Below are positions 49,074-61,473 of a DNA stretch of 64,000 bases, piece after piece. Made by a program: the position numbers and the translations under genes. Below the pieces are notes generated by a model. It did not search any database, was not told the origin of the DNA, and was given only the letters and a program-made list of their open reading frames with translations. Source of the DNA: Trichinella spiralis (taxonomy: Eukaryota > Nematoda > Enoplea > Trichinellida > Trichinellidae); contig CM012955.1 of the NCBI GenBank assembly GCA_000181795.3, forward strand, positions 8,347,476 through 8,411,475, read 5' to 3'. Within the stretch, counting starts at the first letter, position 1. Each line of letters starts with the position of its first letter.

Positions 49074-51510
49074 CATCATTTGATCATAAGTTTGATATTT
49101 CAGAGCATTCCAATTATTTAATCGTAAAGTGAAATAAATTTGTTATTAACTGTTTTGATGATTTGTTTATTGTGAATTTTTAATATAAAGGAGGAAAAAT
49201 CATCTTTCTTATTGCTGACAGTGGCAAGTGATATAGTTATACATTTTTCACGTATATTAAGTGTTGGATAGCATATCAGTGTAAATAAAATCGGGCAACA
49301 TAGATAAGGAAACAAACAATTGAAGGATCGTTCGATCTGTGTGCAGAGTGAAGTACGGGCGCCTGTGCTCTTTGATGCTTTTCCAATCTATTATTATAAT
49401 TTGCCGTTGATTTGCTTGATTGTTTGATAATCACTTTCTCTTAAGCAAAGGATGAGTCTATTTCGTCATTAGCAGTCTGTTTCACAGCTATGAGCTGTTA
49501 GCAGTTTTAAATTTGAATTGGATTGCTGCTTCATTAATAGCTGCCGACCTAATTCTGCAATCCGCCACTGTCGTAACAGCAGCATTGCTTTGCTAAATCC
49601 ATGGTCCACATTGGTGTTTTTGCTTTGTCATCTTGTCGCTGATTCTTATAACACTGTCTCCTGCCTCGCAACATGCCATGCAGTAAGTACTTCGTCGAAG
49701 TTGCAATTTTCGGCGGTTTATAAAATTACATTACGCAATGTCGTAACGCTTTGATTGTGAAATTGTGATATTTATGCAATGTGTGATATTCATAAGTTTC
49801 TACCGGTGCAGACTTAGAAAGTGTTCCTCATTCGCTTTTCTCGCATGTTCATCAAAGAATTAATTAATATCAAATACCAATCATCGTATCCATTGCATGA
49901 ATAATATCTAAAATAATATGCTGAGCGGTATCTTCATTTCCTCTACTTTTCCATTAAAAGCATTATCATGAAAGTGAACTTTTTTCAAACTTTCTACTCA
50001 TCAAGCACTCTGTCCTTGATGAATGGCTACAGTTTCAACTTGGCGTGACCATTCATTTGAGTTTAGATCTCATCCTCGTCATCACAAGTATCAAGTTGAT
50101 CAGTTAATAATGGTGCCAGTGCAGAATAAATATTTAATAGACCAAATAAAAAAGCAAAATAACTGTATGCAGCTACAATATCGATCAAATCACAAAACAA
50201 ATGTGCAGCGTTATTCTGAGAGCCAACACACTTCTCCCAGCACAGAAGCCAAATATTCGCATGTCTCAGGCAATTCTTAGCTTTCAGACCTTGTTTACGC
50301 TAAATAGGCTGTATCAGCTTAATAAATGATTATGTTGGAAATGGCTGATAAGGCTGACGTGGAAAAGTATCATTGTCTAAAATTCCTTCTTAAATTATGC
50401 ATTTTAGCAATAGCTATCATGAAAATCTGAATAAATTATTTGCATTGTTCTAAGGAAAAATTCATCGATTTAATCATTATATTTATTCAAAACTAATTTT
50501 GGAACGTGCATGTCAATGCTTATTTCGTCATTAAAAACCAAATCAGTATCATAAAGGAAAATAAAAACCCTTTACTATTGTTCTACAACTGCACACTTTT
50601 GAAACAGTAAAGCAATTGTTTTTTTCATGTTTTTTTTCAACTGCAAACAGAAGGGAATGCAGGTAGTTTTATTTATAAAAAATGCTTAAAACCTACAGTA
50701 ATACCCAAAGTAATAACATCATGCAATGTTGAAAAGATATATTTGTGGGAACCATCCATTTTCCATCATTGATCTACAAAATTATTGGCTTTTTATATGC
50801 ATGTATGCATATTTTGTCTTCAGTGTACTGTTGCATTGCTTTCGATCAGTTTCGCTAAGCCATTCTTTTCAAACAGTAACGTGTCATTTTATTAATTTTC
50901 CAATGATTGTAGTGCACTAGTAATAGTTAGTCAATGTTTTCGAGGCGAAGAATGCAGATGTGGATGACGTAAAAATGATTTGTGTGCTCTTTGTTAGACG
51001 AGAGTGAACGTTTCATGAATATTCTTTTTTGCAACATATGCACTGTTAAAGTGATAATGATATAATAGCCTAGGTACAACAATCCTATGTGTGAGCCATC
51101 TGTTGACCATGCTTGAACATCACATGTGTTTGAATAAATAGTGCATCAAATAAATGTAAAATTATCTAATAATATGAAAGGCTAACAGCATGCAAATTTT
51201 GCACAATTTATATATTGGTACACTAAAAATTGTGCTTAATAAAGTAAGAAAGAATTTGTGAAGCTATAATTGTATGTGTTCTGTAAAACTGAACTGCTAT
51301 TAATGTGGGTCGTCATAAGCATGAAAAAATACGATGCTGATAGTAATCGGCTGAAGACGAGGCGACGAGACGAGGCAAATTTTTTTAGTAGTTGAAAATC
51401 AGAACATAAGTTTTTATAAATAATTGAACCAAATTATTTAAAATTTTTATTTAGAATTATAAAAATTCATAAAATGAGTAAAAATTATATTTTCTTTCTT
51501 AATTTTATTT
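49074..51510. other. Intergenic region
   Basis: AT-rich sequence with no exon I can support. An 85-codon open frame at 50023-50280 begins with ATG but has no family similarity, no flanking splice logic and ordinary composition. Confidence 0.45.
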
Positions 51511-52916
51511 TTATTCTCTAATATTTTTGTGTGAAGGTAATGAACTGCTTTTGGAGTCAAATAAACTGAAGTCGACATTGGAAATCTTCGACTGACAGTA
51601 TATAATATCTGAGTTTTTCTTTCGGTAGTCCAGCAAACTTTCTAGTGTTTTGTCAAATTTGAGGAACTTCTTAATCAATTTTCTGCATTCCGGATGTTTC
51701 AACTGAATCTAAATAATGGCCTTAAATTATATGACAACGAAATATTTAAGGAAATGAAATACTTGATGCACTAAGCACATCCCAAAGTTCCCTTCAAAGA
51801 TGTCGAATTCTTCAGGATAGGCAATTCTTCGTTTTGCGTTTAATCCAACTTTTAAGAACACTTCAAATCTTATTTGCGGAATTTTATTCAACACTAACTG
51901 TAAGTCGTATTCTGTGACTGTTATTGCAGTGATATCTGATAAAGGAATCTCCACATTTGCAATAACATTTTTTTTTGAATCGTTGGGCATTGTCATGCTT
52001 ATGACATAAATGAGCTCCCTTAAGTAGTTTAACTTATAACAATGAATAAAGAAGGTTTTTAAAGTAAAATCAGACCTTCGATATAGGACTACTTTTAGCA
52101 CAAAACTTGTGTCGACACATTGGCAATCGATGTGGTAATCACCAACGCTAAATGAACTGACTTCCAGTTTCATTTCTCTTAAAACTGCTGTTGATGTTTT
52201 CTTTCCATGAAACGTTCTTACTGTGTTTCGAATTTCTTGAAAAATAATGCCTGCCATTCAAACAATAATGTAACAAAAAATACTGACAGTAATACATTAT
52301 TAGTTCTTTTCTACTTTTTATTAAAGATTTGTTTTTTTATAACTGTCTTACTTTACATCACCACACGTGATTTTCAAATTTATATGACGGTTTTTACTTT
52401 CTGATTAAATCATAGCTATGGTTATTATTATACACTTTTATTTTATAAGTATTAAACAAAAAAATTACTAATTTAAAAGGATAATTGAATTAAAACTGTT
52501 CTGAGCAACTTACCATTTATTTTCTGATTATTCATTATAGCTGCGTTATTTACTTTAGTTTTACAGTCCAAATTTACATCAGATTTGTCAGGGCAGTTAT
52601 TGCTCATGGATTTTTGAATTAATTCTCCTTGGACTTTACCCAGTGATTTATTCGTTATTCTCACTTCTCCATGCTTATCAATTAAAGCACCAGGAACGTT
52701 CAGAGTTTTGTTTTTTTCTTCATTTTCAGTTTCATCATGGGAATGGTGATTCTGCTCTTTCCAAAAGCGTCTGATACTGTTTTCCACTTGAAGTGGCAGG
52801 AAGACACTTGCATTTTTGTAAGCCACGTATTGTTTATCAGCGCTGCTGTTTTCAAGATTGAAATTTTGTACATCTGCACAATCGTTCGTTGGATCCATGC
52901 TGAAATTGTTTTCCAT
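51511..52916 (-). CDS. Unrecognised three-exon protein
   Basis: Exons 52514-52916, 51763-52250 and 51511-51708 join at phases 1 and 0 to give 362 residues from the ATG at 52916. The first exon is hydrophilic and Asn/Lys/Glu-rich. The second looks like a compact folded domain with alternating hydrophobic residues (VEIPLSDITAITVTEYDLQLVLNKIPQ written in two parts: VEIPLSDITAI, then TVTEYDLQLVLNKIPQ). The third begins LKHPECRKLIKKFLKF and looks helical. There is no signal peptide or membrane segment, so it is probably intracellular. I do not recognise the family. The open frame extends upstream of the ATG to 52982 with a coiled-coil-like KKIELLQEKLKTTE, so a further 5' exon is possible; see the finding on competing frames there. 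Confidence 0.6.
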
Positions 52917-53831
52917 TCGTTTTCTTTCTACTTCCAAACTTTCAGTGGTTTTCAATTTCTCTTGAAGGAGTTCGATTTTCTTCTATCAGACACCGCCGAT
53001 GAGCCTACAGCAATTTGATCTAAAAATAACTTATGCTTTTTGCTACGAAATCCTTTAATATTGTTCTACAATTGCACAGTAGCCTTTTTATGGTAAAGAA
53101 AAAGAAATTTCTATAACTTACTTAATGTTACGTACACTATTAGGGTTGCGCAAATTAAAATGAACGCAAATAATCAGTGTCGAAATTTCTTTAAAATAAT
53201 TGATTAAACTTTAAATAATTTAAGCGTGGTTTAAATTTTCACCTTAAAAGTGAGTATTGTAATGGTTTGATTATTTGATAACAAAATTTAGAAATGGATA
53301 AATAATTAATTTTAAGTTATTTTTTGGAATCATAAAAAAATTTACTTTACAAAGGGTATAGTTAAACACTAATGTTCATTGTTTAAATAACACTAATTAA
53401 CCAATTTATTGTAATGCATTAAATAAATAACCATTTAATGCAAAATAAGGCCGTGTTGATGAAATAATGGAATGAAAAATGTAAGAATTATCAGAAAAGC
53501 TCTTCTTGAAAACTTATTTTATATTTCAAAAAAGTCGTATGTTTCTATAAATATAAGATGCTTCTTTTATAATTCGACGCAGCAGCAAACTGTGGATTTG
53601 TTGTTTTCATATTTTGTCGCAAAACATTGTTCCACCAATGGTAGAGATTTAAAGAACTTGAACGGAAAAATAAGGAAAATGCATTTGTATGTGTGCAATG
53701 AATTCAGGAAACTTTCAAAAGTCTTCACAATGATATTTATTATTGCACAAAGATATATCATTTAAATATTCAAAAGTACTGTAATATTTTTTTCAAACGG
53801 CACCCAATATGTTATCATAAATAGCAATGTT
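52917..53831. other. Region between two minus-strand genes
   Basis: Contains the possible 5' extension of the unrecognised gene (to about 53022) and the 3' flank of the nuclear receptor gene. A 97-codon plus-strand frame at 53472-53765 has no supporting similarity. The rest is AT-rich. Confidence 0.4.
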
Positions 53832-55933
53832 TTATAAATTCCAAGAAGTTATCATCTCTGCTAACAATGCTGCATGATGTGATCTGGTCAGCGCATGCAA
53901 ATCATTGAGCCGAAGTAAAATTTTTAACCACCGAGCTATATCATTGGAATATGTTTCTGTATCATAATTACGTAAAGTTGCCATAGTATTCCTTTGCATA
54001 TCTTTTATCAGTTTAGTATTTTGTATTTCATGTTTATCTGGGTAACGATCAACTGAAAATTAAAACAGAGATAATAAATATTTTTTTAATTAAAAATCAT
54101 TGTAATTTAAAGTAATAAATGAGAATGCTTACCCAAACTGAGCAAAGTTAATGCATGAGCAAGCGCTATTTCACAGTCATCCAAACGAATACGACTCACT
54201 GCGGCAAATACCCTGATAATATTATTGAATTTTTCTGGCATGTGCTCTTCATCGATCATTCTGAGCGGTGGGTAAAAGCGTTCTTCATTCGGATCATAGC
54301 AGAGTGCCATTCGAAGCAATGCTAATTCAAACCAGCAACACTTGAAGACAGTCAGCTGATCGGCTTCACTTAGCTGAATAACAACACTTTTTGTATTTAA
54401 TAGCAATTTTATTTACAAAATTTAAAATAATTACAAGGCAAAATTGAGGAATGAAACGAGTGAAAGCAACCACTTGACGAATGTAGGCACTAACACGTTC
54501 ACCTCTGTTCAATTTCGTTCCATCAGGATTGATTGAAGATTCCTAAAAGTAATTGAAGCAATTTTTTAATTCATGCATCGAGAATTTCTTGTTCATTAAA
54601 TCCATACTTGAAAAGTTGATGCATAGTTTACAGTGAGTGAATCTATGAAACTTCGCTGCTCTTCAGAAAGCTTGAATGCGGTGACTTGATCACGAACGTA
54701 TTGCAACATACGACGCTCTCGATTATTTTCAATCAGACGTCTTTTTGCAGCTCTTTCATATCTTGACAGCACCACTGCAATTTTTTGAAACTAACTTATA
54801 ATTTTCAAATGAATCCCCTTCTCCCCCCCCCCACCAAAAATATGAAAAATGATGGTTTACACTGTGTAGCCATGCCAGCGGAAATGCATTTTTCAAACCG
54901 ACAACTTTGACAATGATTTCTAGTGAATTTATTGATGAGACACTTGTTATCTAACTTGCAGCTGTAGACTAAGCATTTTTGAATTGTGCGACGAAAAAAA
55001 CCCTATTTCAAGTATAAATAAATCAAAATTGAAATTTCAACGCACGTATGTATGTAATCTTGTGCAATCATTGATTACTTTGCAGCCTTCGCAAGTCATG
55101 CACCGATAATGAAAACCAGTAGCCGCATCTCCACAAACTACACATTTTTCCGATCCATTAATAAGATAACTGGGTACGTATGGTTCACCTAACGAAAAGA
55201 AGCAAATGTATATTATTAATGCAACTGAAGTTATATTGCTGTTGTAAAATATAAAATTAAACATTTTATAAAACGTTTTCTAACAAAATGCAGTTCTGTT
55301 TATTGTTCATAGCAAAATAATATTTTTTTAACACAGTTAGTTTTATTATATGATATGAAATTTTATAAGAATGAAAGAATAATTAATTTGATTTATGTTA
55401 TTTACATCAGAGGAAAGATATAGTGGCACAATAGTGTCTGGCCAATGGAGCTGTTCTTATAAAATATGTTTAATCATGTTATCTGGTGTTGGAAAGGTGA
55501 ACTTCGCGGATGTACACTGCTGACCTGCTGGCCACAACTGAAGACAATAGTTGTGAACTATTGCTTGCGAGCGGCAAAAACCAGCGTAATATTATTTCAC
55601 TGTAGGACTGATAACTGATCGACTATTTAACAGTTTAAATTATTTTAAATGCAAACTTCCATTTTGAAAACTCGCACTGAGTAGTCTCATTGAGAGTAGT
55701 ATAATCCTGAGTAAGATAGTTTTGAAAAGAGTATTATTACTGAAAAGAAAAAACGAAAACGTCCTTCAAACAGTTAGCTGAACAAACAAAGCAAAGAAGT
55801 CATACATACTTCTAGGTTTTGAACGTCCTTTAATTGGTATCACAGCATTAACCTGAGCAGCAGCTTCAGCAAAAGCGTGTCTTGCAGGTTTTAGAATCGG
55901 TTCTTCAGGTTGGCAAGATCCACGTTCTTCCAT
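53832..55933 (-). CDS. Thyroid-hormone-receptor-like nuclear receptor (NR1 group)
   Basis: Seven exons: 55810-55933, 55079-55188, 54861-55002, 54608-54774, 54435-54542, 54133-54373 and 53832-54052; 370 residues. The DNA-binding domain (about 57-122) has both zinc fingers intact: C57, C60, C71, C74 and C93, C99, C109, C112. The P-box is CEGCKGFF and the segment FRRTIQK follows. The flanking EPYVPSYL before the first finger and [13 protein letters not shown] after the second strongly resemble thyroid hormone receptors (YIPSYL, AKRKLI..NRE.RR). The ligand-binding domain shows the helix 3-4 signature ([18 protein letters not shown]) and ends with LLAEMI at 360-365, which fits the AF-2 core pattern (two hydrophobics, x, E, two hydrophobics). 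It should be a nuclear ligand-regulated transcription factor. The A/B region is short. TR-group membership is inferred from motifs; another NR1 identity is possible. Confidence 0.88.
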
Positions 55934-57937
55934 CACGGTGAAATGAAAGCATTAAAGCAAAAAGCAACAGCAGTGAAGGAAGTTCAGCAGACACTAAACA
56001 CAATTCGAAACGGGTAGACCGATGATAGCTATGATTCAATTGTCTGGGCCACTTGCGTGAGCAATTAACCTATGATAAAGTAGGTCAAAAAAATAAGTCC
56101 GAAGCCCAACTGTGATTGGTCTGAAGCAAAATTCAGCTTCACCGAATGACGGGGATGAGCAGATGTCATTTAGCTTTTACGTCTGGGTCATCAGGTGACC
56201 CCAAATGTGAAAAAAACAACTCATATGAATCGCGTCACATTTTTATAGGACTATCATGGCGCAGCATGTTTTTATTATTAGTGAAAATGAATTACATTGA
56301 AATATATTTTCATATAATATTTACATTGTCTTATCTTATTAAAAATTTTTTAATGCATGAGACATGGAGAACTAAATGAAGTTGTAAACAAGAAGTTTAT
56401 TACAATGATTACCATATTAATTTTAAACAAAGAAATGAAAACTTTTAATGAAAAATATCAAAACAGAACAGTAAAGCATGAATTATCATAAAACAGTGAA
56501 GATTTATAGGCATGCTTTTATTTTTAACAAATTGAATAATAACAGTTCAACAAACGACAGCTTCGTTTATAAAGCATTCAGTGACAGTTAGGAAACAAAA
56601 ACGTGCGAATATTGCAATTAGAGATGTTTAATGCGAAATTTACGGTACAATTACGGTATTTACAATTTGTGGTGCCATGATTATTTCACTTCACACGAAT
56701 ATACGTTTGAATAATTTAAACCAGTAATTTATGCAGATGTTCTCTCGGTACGCTCTCCTATACTGCATCATTACCAAGCAGTGCATCAATAGCATTCATT
56801 TGGATTTTAGAAAACTTTTAATTAACAAGTTTCTTGACCCAAACTAGAAATTGTTAACTAATTAATTGCACGTAATGTGAAACCTGTGCGCGTTTCACAT
56901 TAAATAAGGCATATTTCATGCATAAATAACTGATATAGCATAACTTGAATGATATAAGTACGGCCATGATAAAATAATGTGAAAATAGTTACATAATCCA
57001 TTATTCATATTCAACAAACTGCACGAATAAACAATCTCTGACACAGAATGCAAATAAAATTTATTTGCATTATTTTCAAATTTATGTACATTTCTCAAAT
57101 GATGTCACAATTTATCATGAAATTCAGAAAGTATGGCATTCGATGTTAACAATCGAAAAAAAACAGGTGTTAAAATTTGATAAATTGCAGAACAAAAATA
57201 AGAATAATGTAAATATTGCCTAAAATTTGAAATTTTAATAAAAACAATGCTATATGAAGACCAAAAGACTGTAAAACAATGAATTGGTGTTGATCACTTT
57301 CATTTGCAATGATCAGAAAGCGGCTAAAATTTTCTAGTTCATAAAATACTTTTAATCTGAATATCGTAATGTTCAGAAATGAACTATGATCAAATAACTT
57401 CTGAATAAGCAAGGAAAACAATTTGCATGATATAGTTTCTCTTTTTTGCCTTACATTTAGAAGTAACGACAATACATATTCTGCCAAAAATATGAAAATT
57501 TGCAATGTGCAGTCAATTAATTAAATAAATTTCAAATAATATTATAGCATTTGTTTATAATTTTGATTATTTTTTACAATTTTTTAATTTTTTATTAGCG
57601 TTACTGTAACTTTTTAAACCTTTATTTACTTTTAAAAGCTACAGTAAACTTATAATAAATATTTAATAAAGAAAAATAGTTGTAGAATAATGTCGTTTTT
57701 TAATTTATGTTTTAGAAGAAACATTTACAGCACTGTATTTTCATTTTCTAACATGAGATTACATATTTCTTAATCACTGTTCATGTTTTGGCAAATATTT
57801 ATAAATTTCGAATTGCATATGTATATTACGTGAAAATTTAGTTGCAGTTTTGGTTTATTTGTTTAATTTAATTTAATAATTTAGTTGATTTTTATTGTAA
57901 CATATTATTTTTTAAGTAATTAAACAGATTGTTCATC
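55934..57937. other. Two-kilobase intergenic region between divergent genes
   Basis: AT-rich, between the nuclear receptor start (55933, minus) and the OXA1L start (57938, plus). Open stretches on both strands are low-complexity and unsupported. It presumably contains both promoters. Confidence 0.45.
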
Positions 57938-59909
57938 ATGCTGCTAAGAGTGTTATTTCTGCGAGATTGCCGACGTTTTTCATACTATAACAATTTCGGC
58001 GCTTGTTTCATAAGAAGTAAGTAAATTCCTGCTATTAAATAAAAGTTTTATTAATTTTTATATACTTCTCAATGATATTGATTCTTTAGCATGCAAATGT
58101 CAACCAGCAGTTTGTTTCAACAGAAATTTGAGCGCATCATCTGTTCAATTAATTACTCCTTCGGTTTCTTCAGTTAAGAGTTTGTTCTTTTTTTCCTAAC
58201 CCTGCTTCTTTAAAAATTCCTTTTAGCCTTCTGCTCTGGCCGATATTGGTCCTATTCCAGATCCACCTACTCCACCGTCTGCAGAACAGCTGGCTGAAAT
58301 GAAAGTTATCCTGGGTAGCAAACTTGAATTTCTTGGTCTAGGAAGTTATTCACCATCGGGACTTGTACAACTTATGCTGAACTCGATTCATGATAATTTT
58401 GGCGTCCCTTGGTGGGCTTCTATTTTCTTATGTATATTAATTAAATTTTCTTATGAAATTATATGGCAAAAATTGTTTGGTCGAATATTTTAGGCACTAC
58501 TGGTGTTCGTCTGTTAACATTTCCAGTCATGATTTATTCACAACGAAATTCTGCTTTGATGTCAAATTTCACAGAAGGATTGGGCAAACTAAATAAAAAT
58601 TTAATTGAAGCACGGATACGCCGTGATAGATTTTCAGAGGAATTGGCAATGCTAGAATTGCAAGATTATATGAAAGAGCATAAAGCTGCTCAATTGTATG
58701 GAAGAATGTTTGCAATTTCGATGATACAAGTAATTGTTGCTATTTTATGAATTTTTTTACTTTTTCATAATTGTCATTTGACTTTTAAAAGTTTTTCCTT
58801 TTTGTCGGGTTTTCATTTTCTGAATATTTAAGTCTTAGTTATAATTTGACAACATACATAAATAATTATGATTTGTTGGCTTTTTATTAATATAAAAATT
58901 TAAAAAAGTACTGTTTTGGTATTTATTTTGATGATATAGCCAGTTCATAATATTGATGAAAATAATTTGATTTTTTTTGAAAAATATTTAAATAAAAGTT
59001 AATGACTTTTTCAGGGCAGTATATTTCTTACTTATTTTCTTGCCTTGAGAGGTATGTCTTACGCGCCGGTAATGTCCATGACTCAAAGCGGCTTCTTATG
59101 GATCACAGATATGACTCTACCAGATCCAGCTTGGATTTTACCATTGTATTCATCATTGTCTGTTTTGATAATTCTTGAAGTGAGTATTTTTTCAATACTT
59201 TTTATAATGAAATAAAATGTTAAATATTTAATATTTATCTGGGATTGTTTTATTCTCTTTTTTGTTTGTAGTTAGGATTAGAAACTGGCGTTTCAACAGA
59301 TTCAATGTCGAAATTCAAATGGGTAATGCGAGTAATGCCCATCGGCATGTTCTTTTTCATCAAAGATTATCCATCAGTAGGAGGTATTTTTTAAAAATGT
59401 ATCCCAAATAACAAAGCTGCTTTCACAGGCAATGTTGTTGCATTGGTGCGTAAGCAATACGTTTTCTTTGATTACGGCATTCTTGTTTCAAATTCCACGC
59501 ATAAGAGACTTTTTGAAAATTCCACCATTGAAGCGATCAATTTTCAGCCGTTTTCGAGCTAAAGATCTTGATGCAACAGCCGCATCAGTGGAAGTAAGTA
59601 AAAAAAAGTCGTTGAAAGCACGTTGGCTGGAATTTTATGAAAGTGAGCATATTTGATTTGTTTTGTTTTGTTTGTTTTTTGTGTTGTTTATTTTAATTTT
59701 CCATAATTGAAGGTAATTTTGTAACGCTTTCTGAAAGCAAAATTCGAGATCAAGATAGTCGAAACTTTATGCGCGCCGGCAAGGATGCGGCACCGCCTAC
59801 TTTTACGTACAATCCAAGAGATCGATTTCCTGAAGAATTTCAAAAAGAGAAACGTAAATTGCGTGATTTGATCGGTTTCAAAGAGCGAAAACCAAAAAAA
59901 ATGGATTGA
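57938..59909 (+). CDS. OXA1L: Mitochondrial inner-membrane insertase OXA1L
   Basis: Eight exons: 57938-58016, 58090-58172, 58227-58431, 58494-58729, 59015-59179, 59272-59376, 59429-59642 and 59713-59909; 427 residues, close to the human length. The N-terminus (MLLRVLFLRDCRRFSYY) is rich in Arg and hydrophobic residues and lacks acidic clusters, as in a mitochondrial targeting sequence. The conserved 60KD_IMP/Oxa1 core includes FGVPWWASIF, a long amphipathic matrix loop (GLGKLNKNLIEARIRRDRF), YFLALRGM, LPDPAWILPL, LGLETGV and the final AMLLHWCVSNTFSL segment. Five membrane helices are expected. The tail is basic and charged, as in Oxa1 proteins that bind the mitoribosome. The protein inserts mitochondrially and nuclear-encoded subunits into the inner membrane. 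The first three introns have weaker consensus, but all phases fit. Confidence 0.92.
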
Positions 59910-59939
59910 AAAAATGGATCGAGCATTTCATTAAGCAAT

Positions 59940-59945
59940 AATAAA
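59940..59945 (+). terminator. Poly(A) signal AATAAA after OXA1L
   Basis: AATAAA about 30 bases after the TGA at 59907-59909; a second AATAAA follows shortly after. Confidence 0.55.
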
Positions 59946-60140
59946 TAAGTTTATGAATAAATGGTCATTGTAATATACTTGTCGTTATCGTTCACTTGCG
60001 TAATGACGCAACGTGCATAAGGGATGCCAGAGGGGGAATGTCCACGATTATATATTTGCATTTCACAAAATTTTCTTAACATTGCTTCAACAGCAACTAT
60101 ACAAATTGCCGAAATCATTTGCACATTTAGCATCAAATCA

Positions 60141-60999
60141 ATGAACAAGTTGATTGTAAATTTCTTCTACACAGCTTGTTTTCTTTTTCTTTGTTTTTGC
60201 CATTTAAGCACAGCTGAAGATGATGGTAAGTTGTAATTTCAATTTTTTTATTTAAACTTTATCGCTGATCATTTTTTGTATTTTTGCAACAGATGATGTG
60301 TGCACTTGGCCGCTTGACAGAGGAAGTTGTGAAAAGTATTCGATTCGTTGGTTTTACAACGAAACTACGGAAATGTGTGTGAAATTTTTGTACGGTGGCT
60401 GTCAAGGAAACGTGAACAATTTTATATCACGTATTGAATGTGAACGACGTTGCAGAAAATTCTCCTCCTACTCCCAGACTGGTATTATTGGAGGAAATGA
60501 GAAAATGAGGATGAAAAAAAAAGCTTTTTAAAAAAAATTTTTCTTTGTAAATTTCACTTGTTATTTTTCTTTCAAGGTGACAACTGTCTGCTTGATGTGA
60601 ATCCGGGTTTGTGCAAAAATGTGCAACTGCGATGGTATTTCAACAAAAAGAAGGGAACGTGTGAGAGTTTTATTTACGGTGGATGCGGTGGGAATGGAAA
60701 CAACTTCCATACTGAAGAAGAATGTCAGAATCAATGTTTGAATACAAGTGAGAAAGTGAACCCTTCTGGTGCAATGTTCAACTTGTGCTTTTCTGTGTTC
60801 AGATTTGTGCCATGGAAAAGTGGACGGTTATTACATTTATGACGAGTCGAATCCATGCACGAGGCATTTTTACAGATGTTCCAATGCCAGATATGATGCA
60901 TTTTACTGTCTGGAAAATTGGAGATTTGATATAGTTAACGGCGCGTGTGCTTTATCCCATTGTCTGAAAGTTTGCAACGCATTTGGACGTGGATGCTGA
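60141..60999 (+). CDS. Secreted Kunitz-Kunitz-chitin-binding (CBM14-like) protein
   Basis: Four exons: 60141-60225, 60293-60481, 60577-60747 and 60803-60999; 213 residues, all introns phase 1. Exon 1 is a signal peptide (MNKLIVNFFYTACFLFLC...). Exons 2 and 3 each encode one Kunitz domain with all six cysteines and the YGGC.GN.NNF core. The residue after the second cysteine (P1) is Glu in the first domain and Lys in the second, so the second could inhibit trypsin-like proteases. Exon 4 has the peritrophin-A/CBM14 look: CHGKVDGYYIYDESNPC followed by aromatic residues and four more cysteines. That suggests chitin attachment, for example in eggshell, cuticle or pharyngeal lining. The frame is open upstream to an earlier ATG at 60024, but only ATG 60141 puts the signal peptide at the N-terminus. 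Confidence 0.87.
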
Positions 61000-61473
61000 A
61001 AAATATTTTTTGTGGAGCATTAGATTTTTACGTCATGTGCTCGAATTAACATGGTGTTTTTTTGCTTTTTCTTATCTTCTTATGATAATGCTTGCATCAA
61101 AACGAGAATATTTTTCTTCTGAATACAATTTATATGAAAATATTGAAATTTCTATTGTAGCTCAACATTCAATAGGATTAAAATCACATTGTCAGAGGAG
61201 ACAGATGAAAGAAAAAAGTCAACTGTAACTGATGGGCTTATAAAATGGACTGGTCGGTGTGGTAACTTTTTCAACGAGCATGCATCACAGTGGAAAAGTA
61301 TCGGATCAGCTTAGTCTGAAAAAAATTTGTCAAACAAATTACCATTGAATGACGGTGAAAAATGCGACGTTTTGCAATAGAAAAATTTTGGCAGACAATG
61401 AATTGATAAAGAAAAGTCTGCCAAAGAACGGCAATTGACAAAACCGCGCAGGTCTGTTATTAAGTGAATGTCG
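61000..61473. other. Convergent 3' flanks
   Basis: Noncoding region between the Kunitz-CBM14 gene and the fucosyltransferase gene, which converge. No exon is visible. Confidence 0.5.

Noticed and set aside
50023-50280. 85-codon plus-strand frame beginning MATVSTWRDH.
   Set aside because: No similarity, signal peptide or convincing splice sites. Its length is within what AT-rich noncoding sequence can give.
53472-53765. 97-codon plus-strand frame beginning MKNVRIIRK.
   Set aside because: Low-complexity Lys/Phe/Ile composition, no family match, and it lies in a gap between two minus-strand genes.
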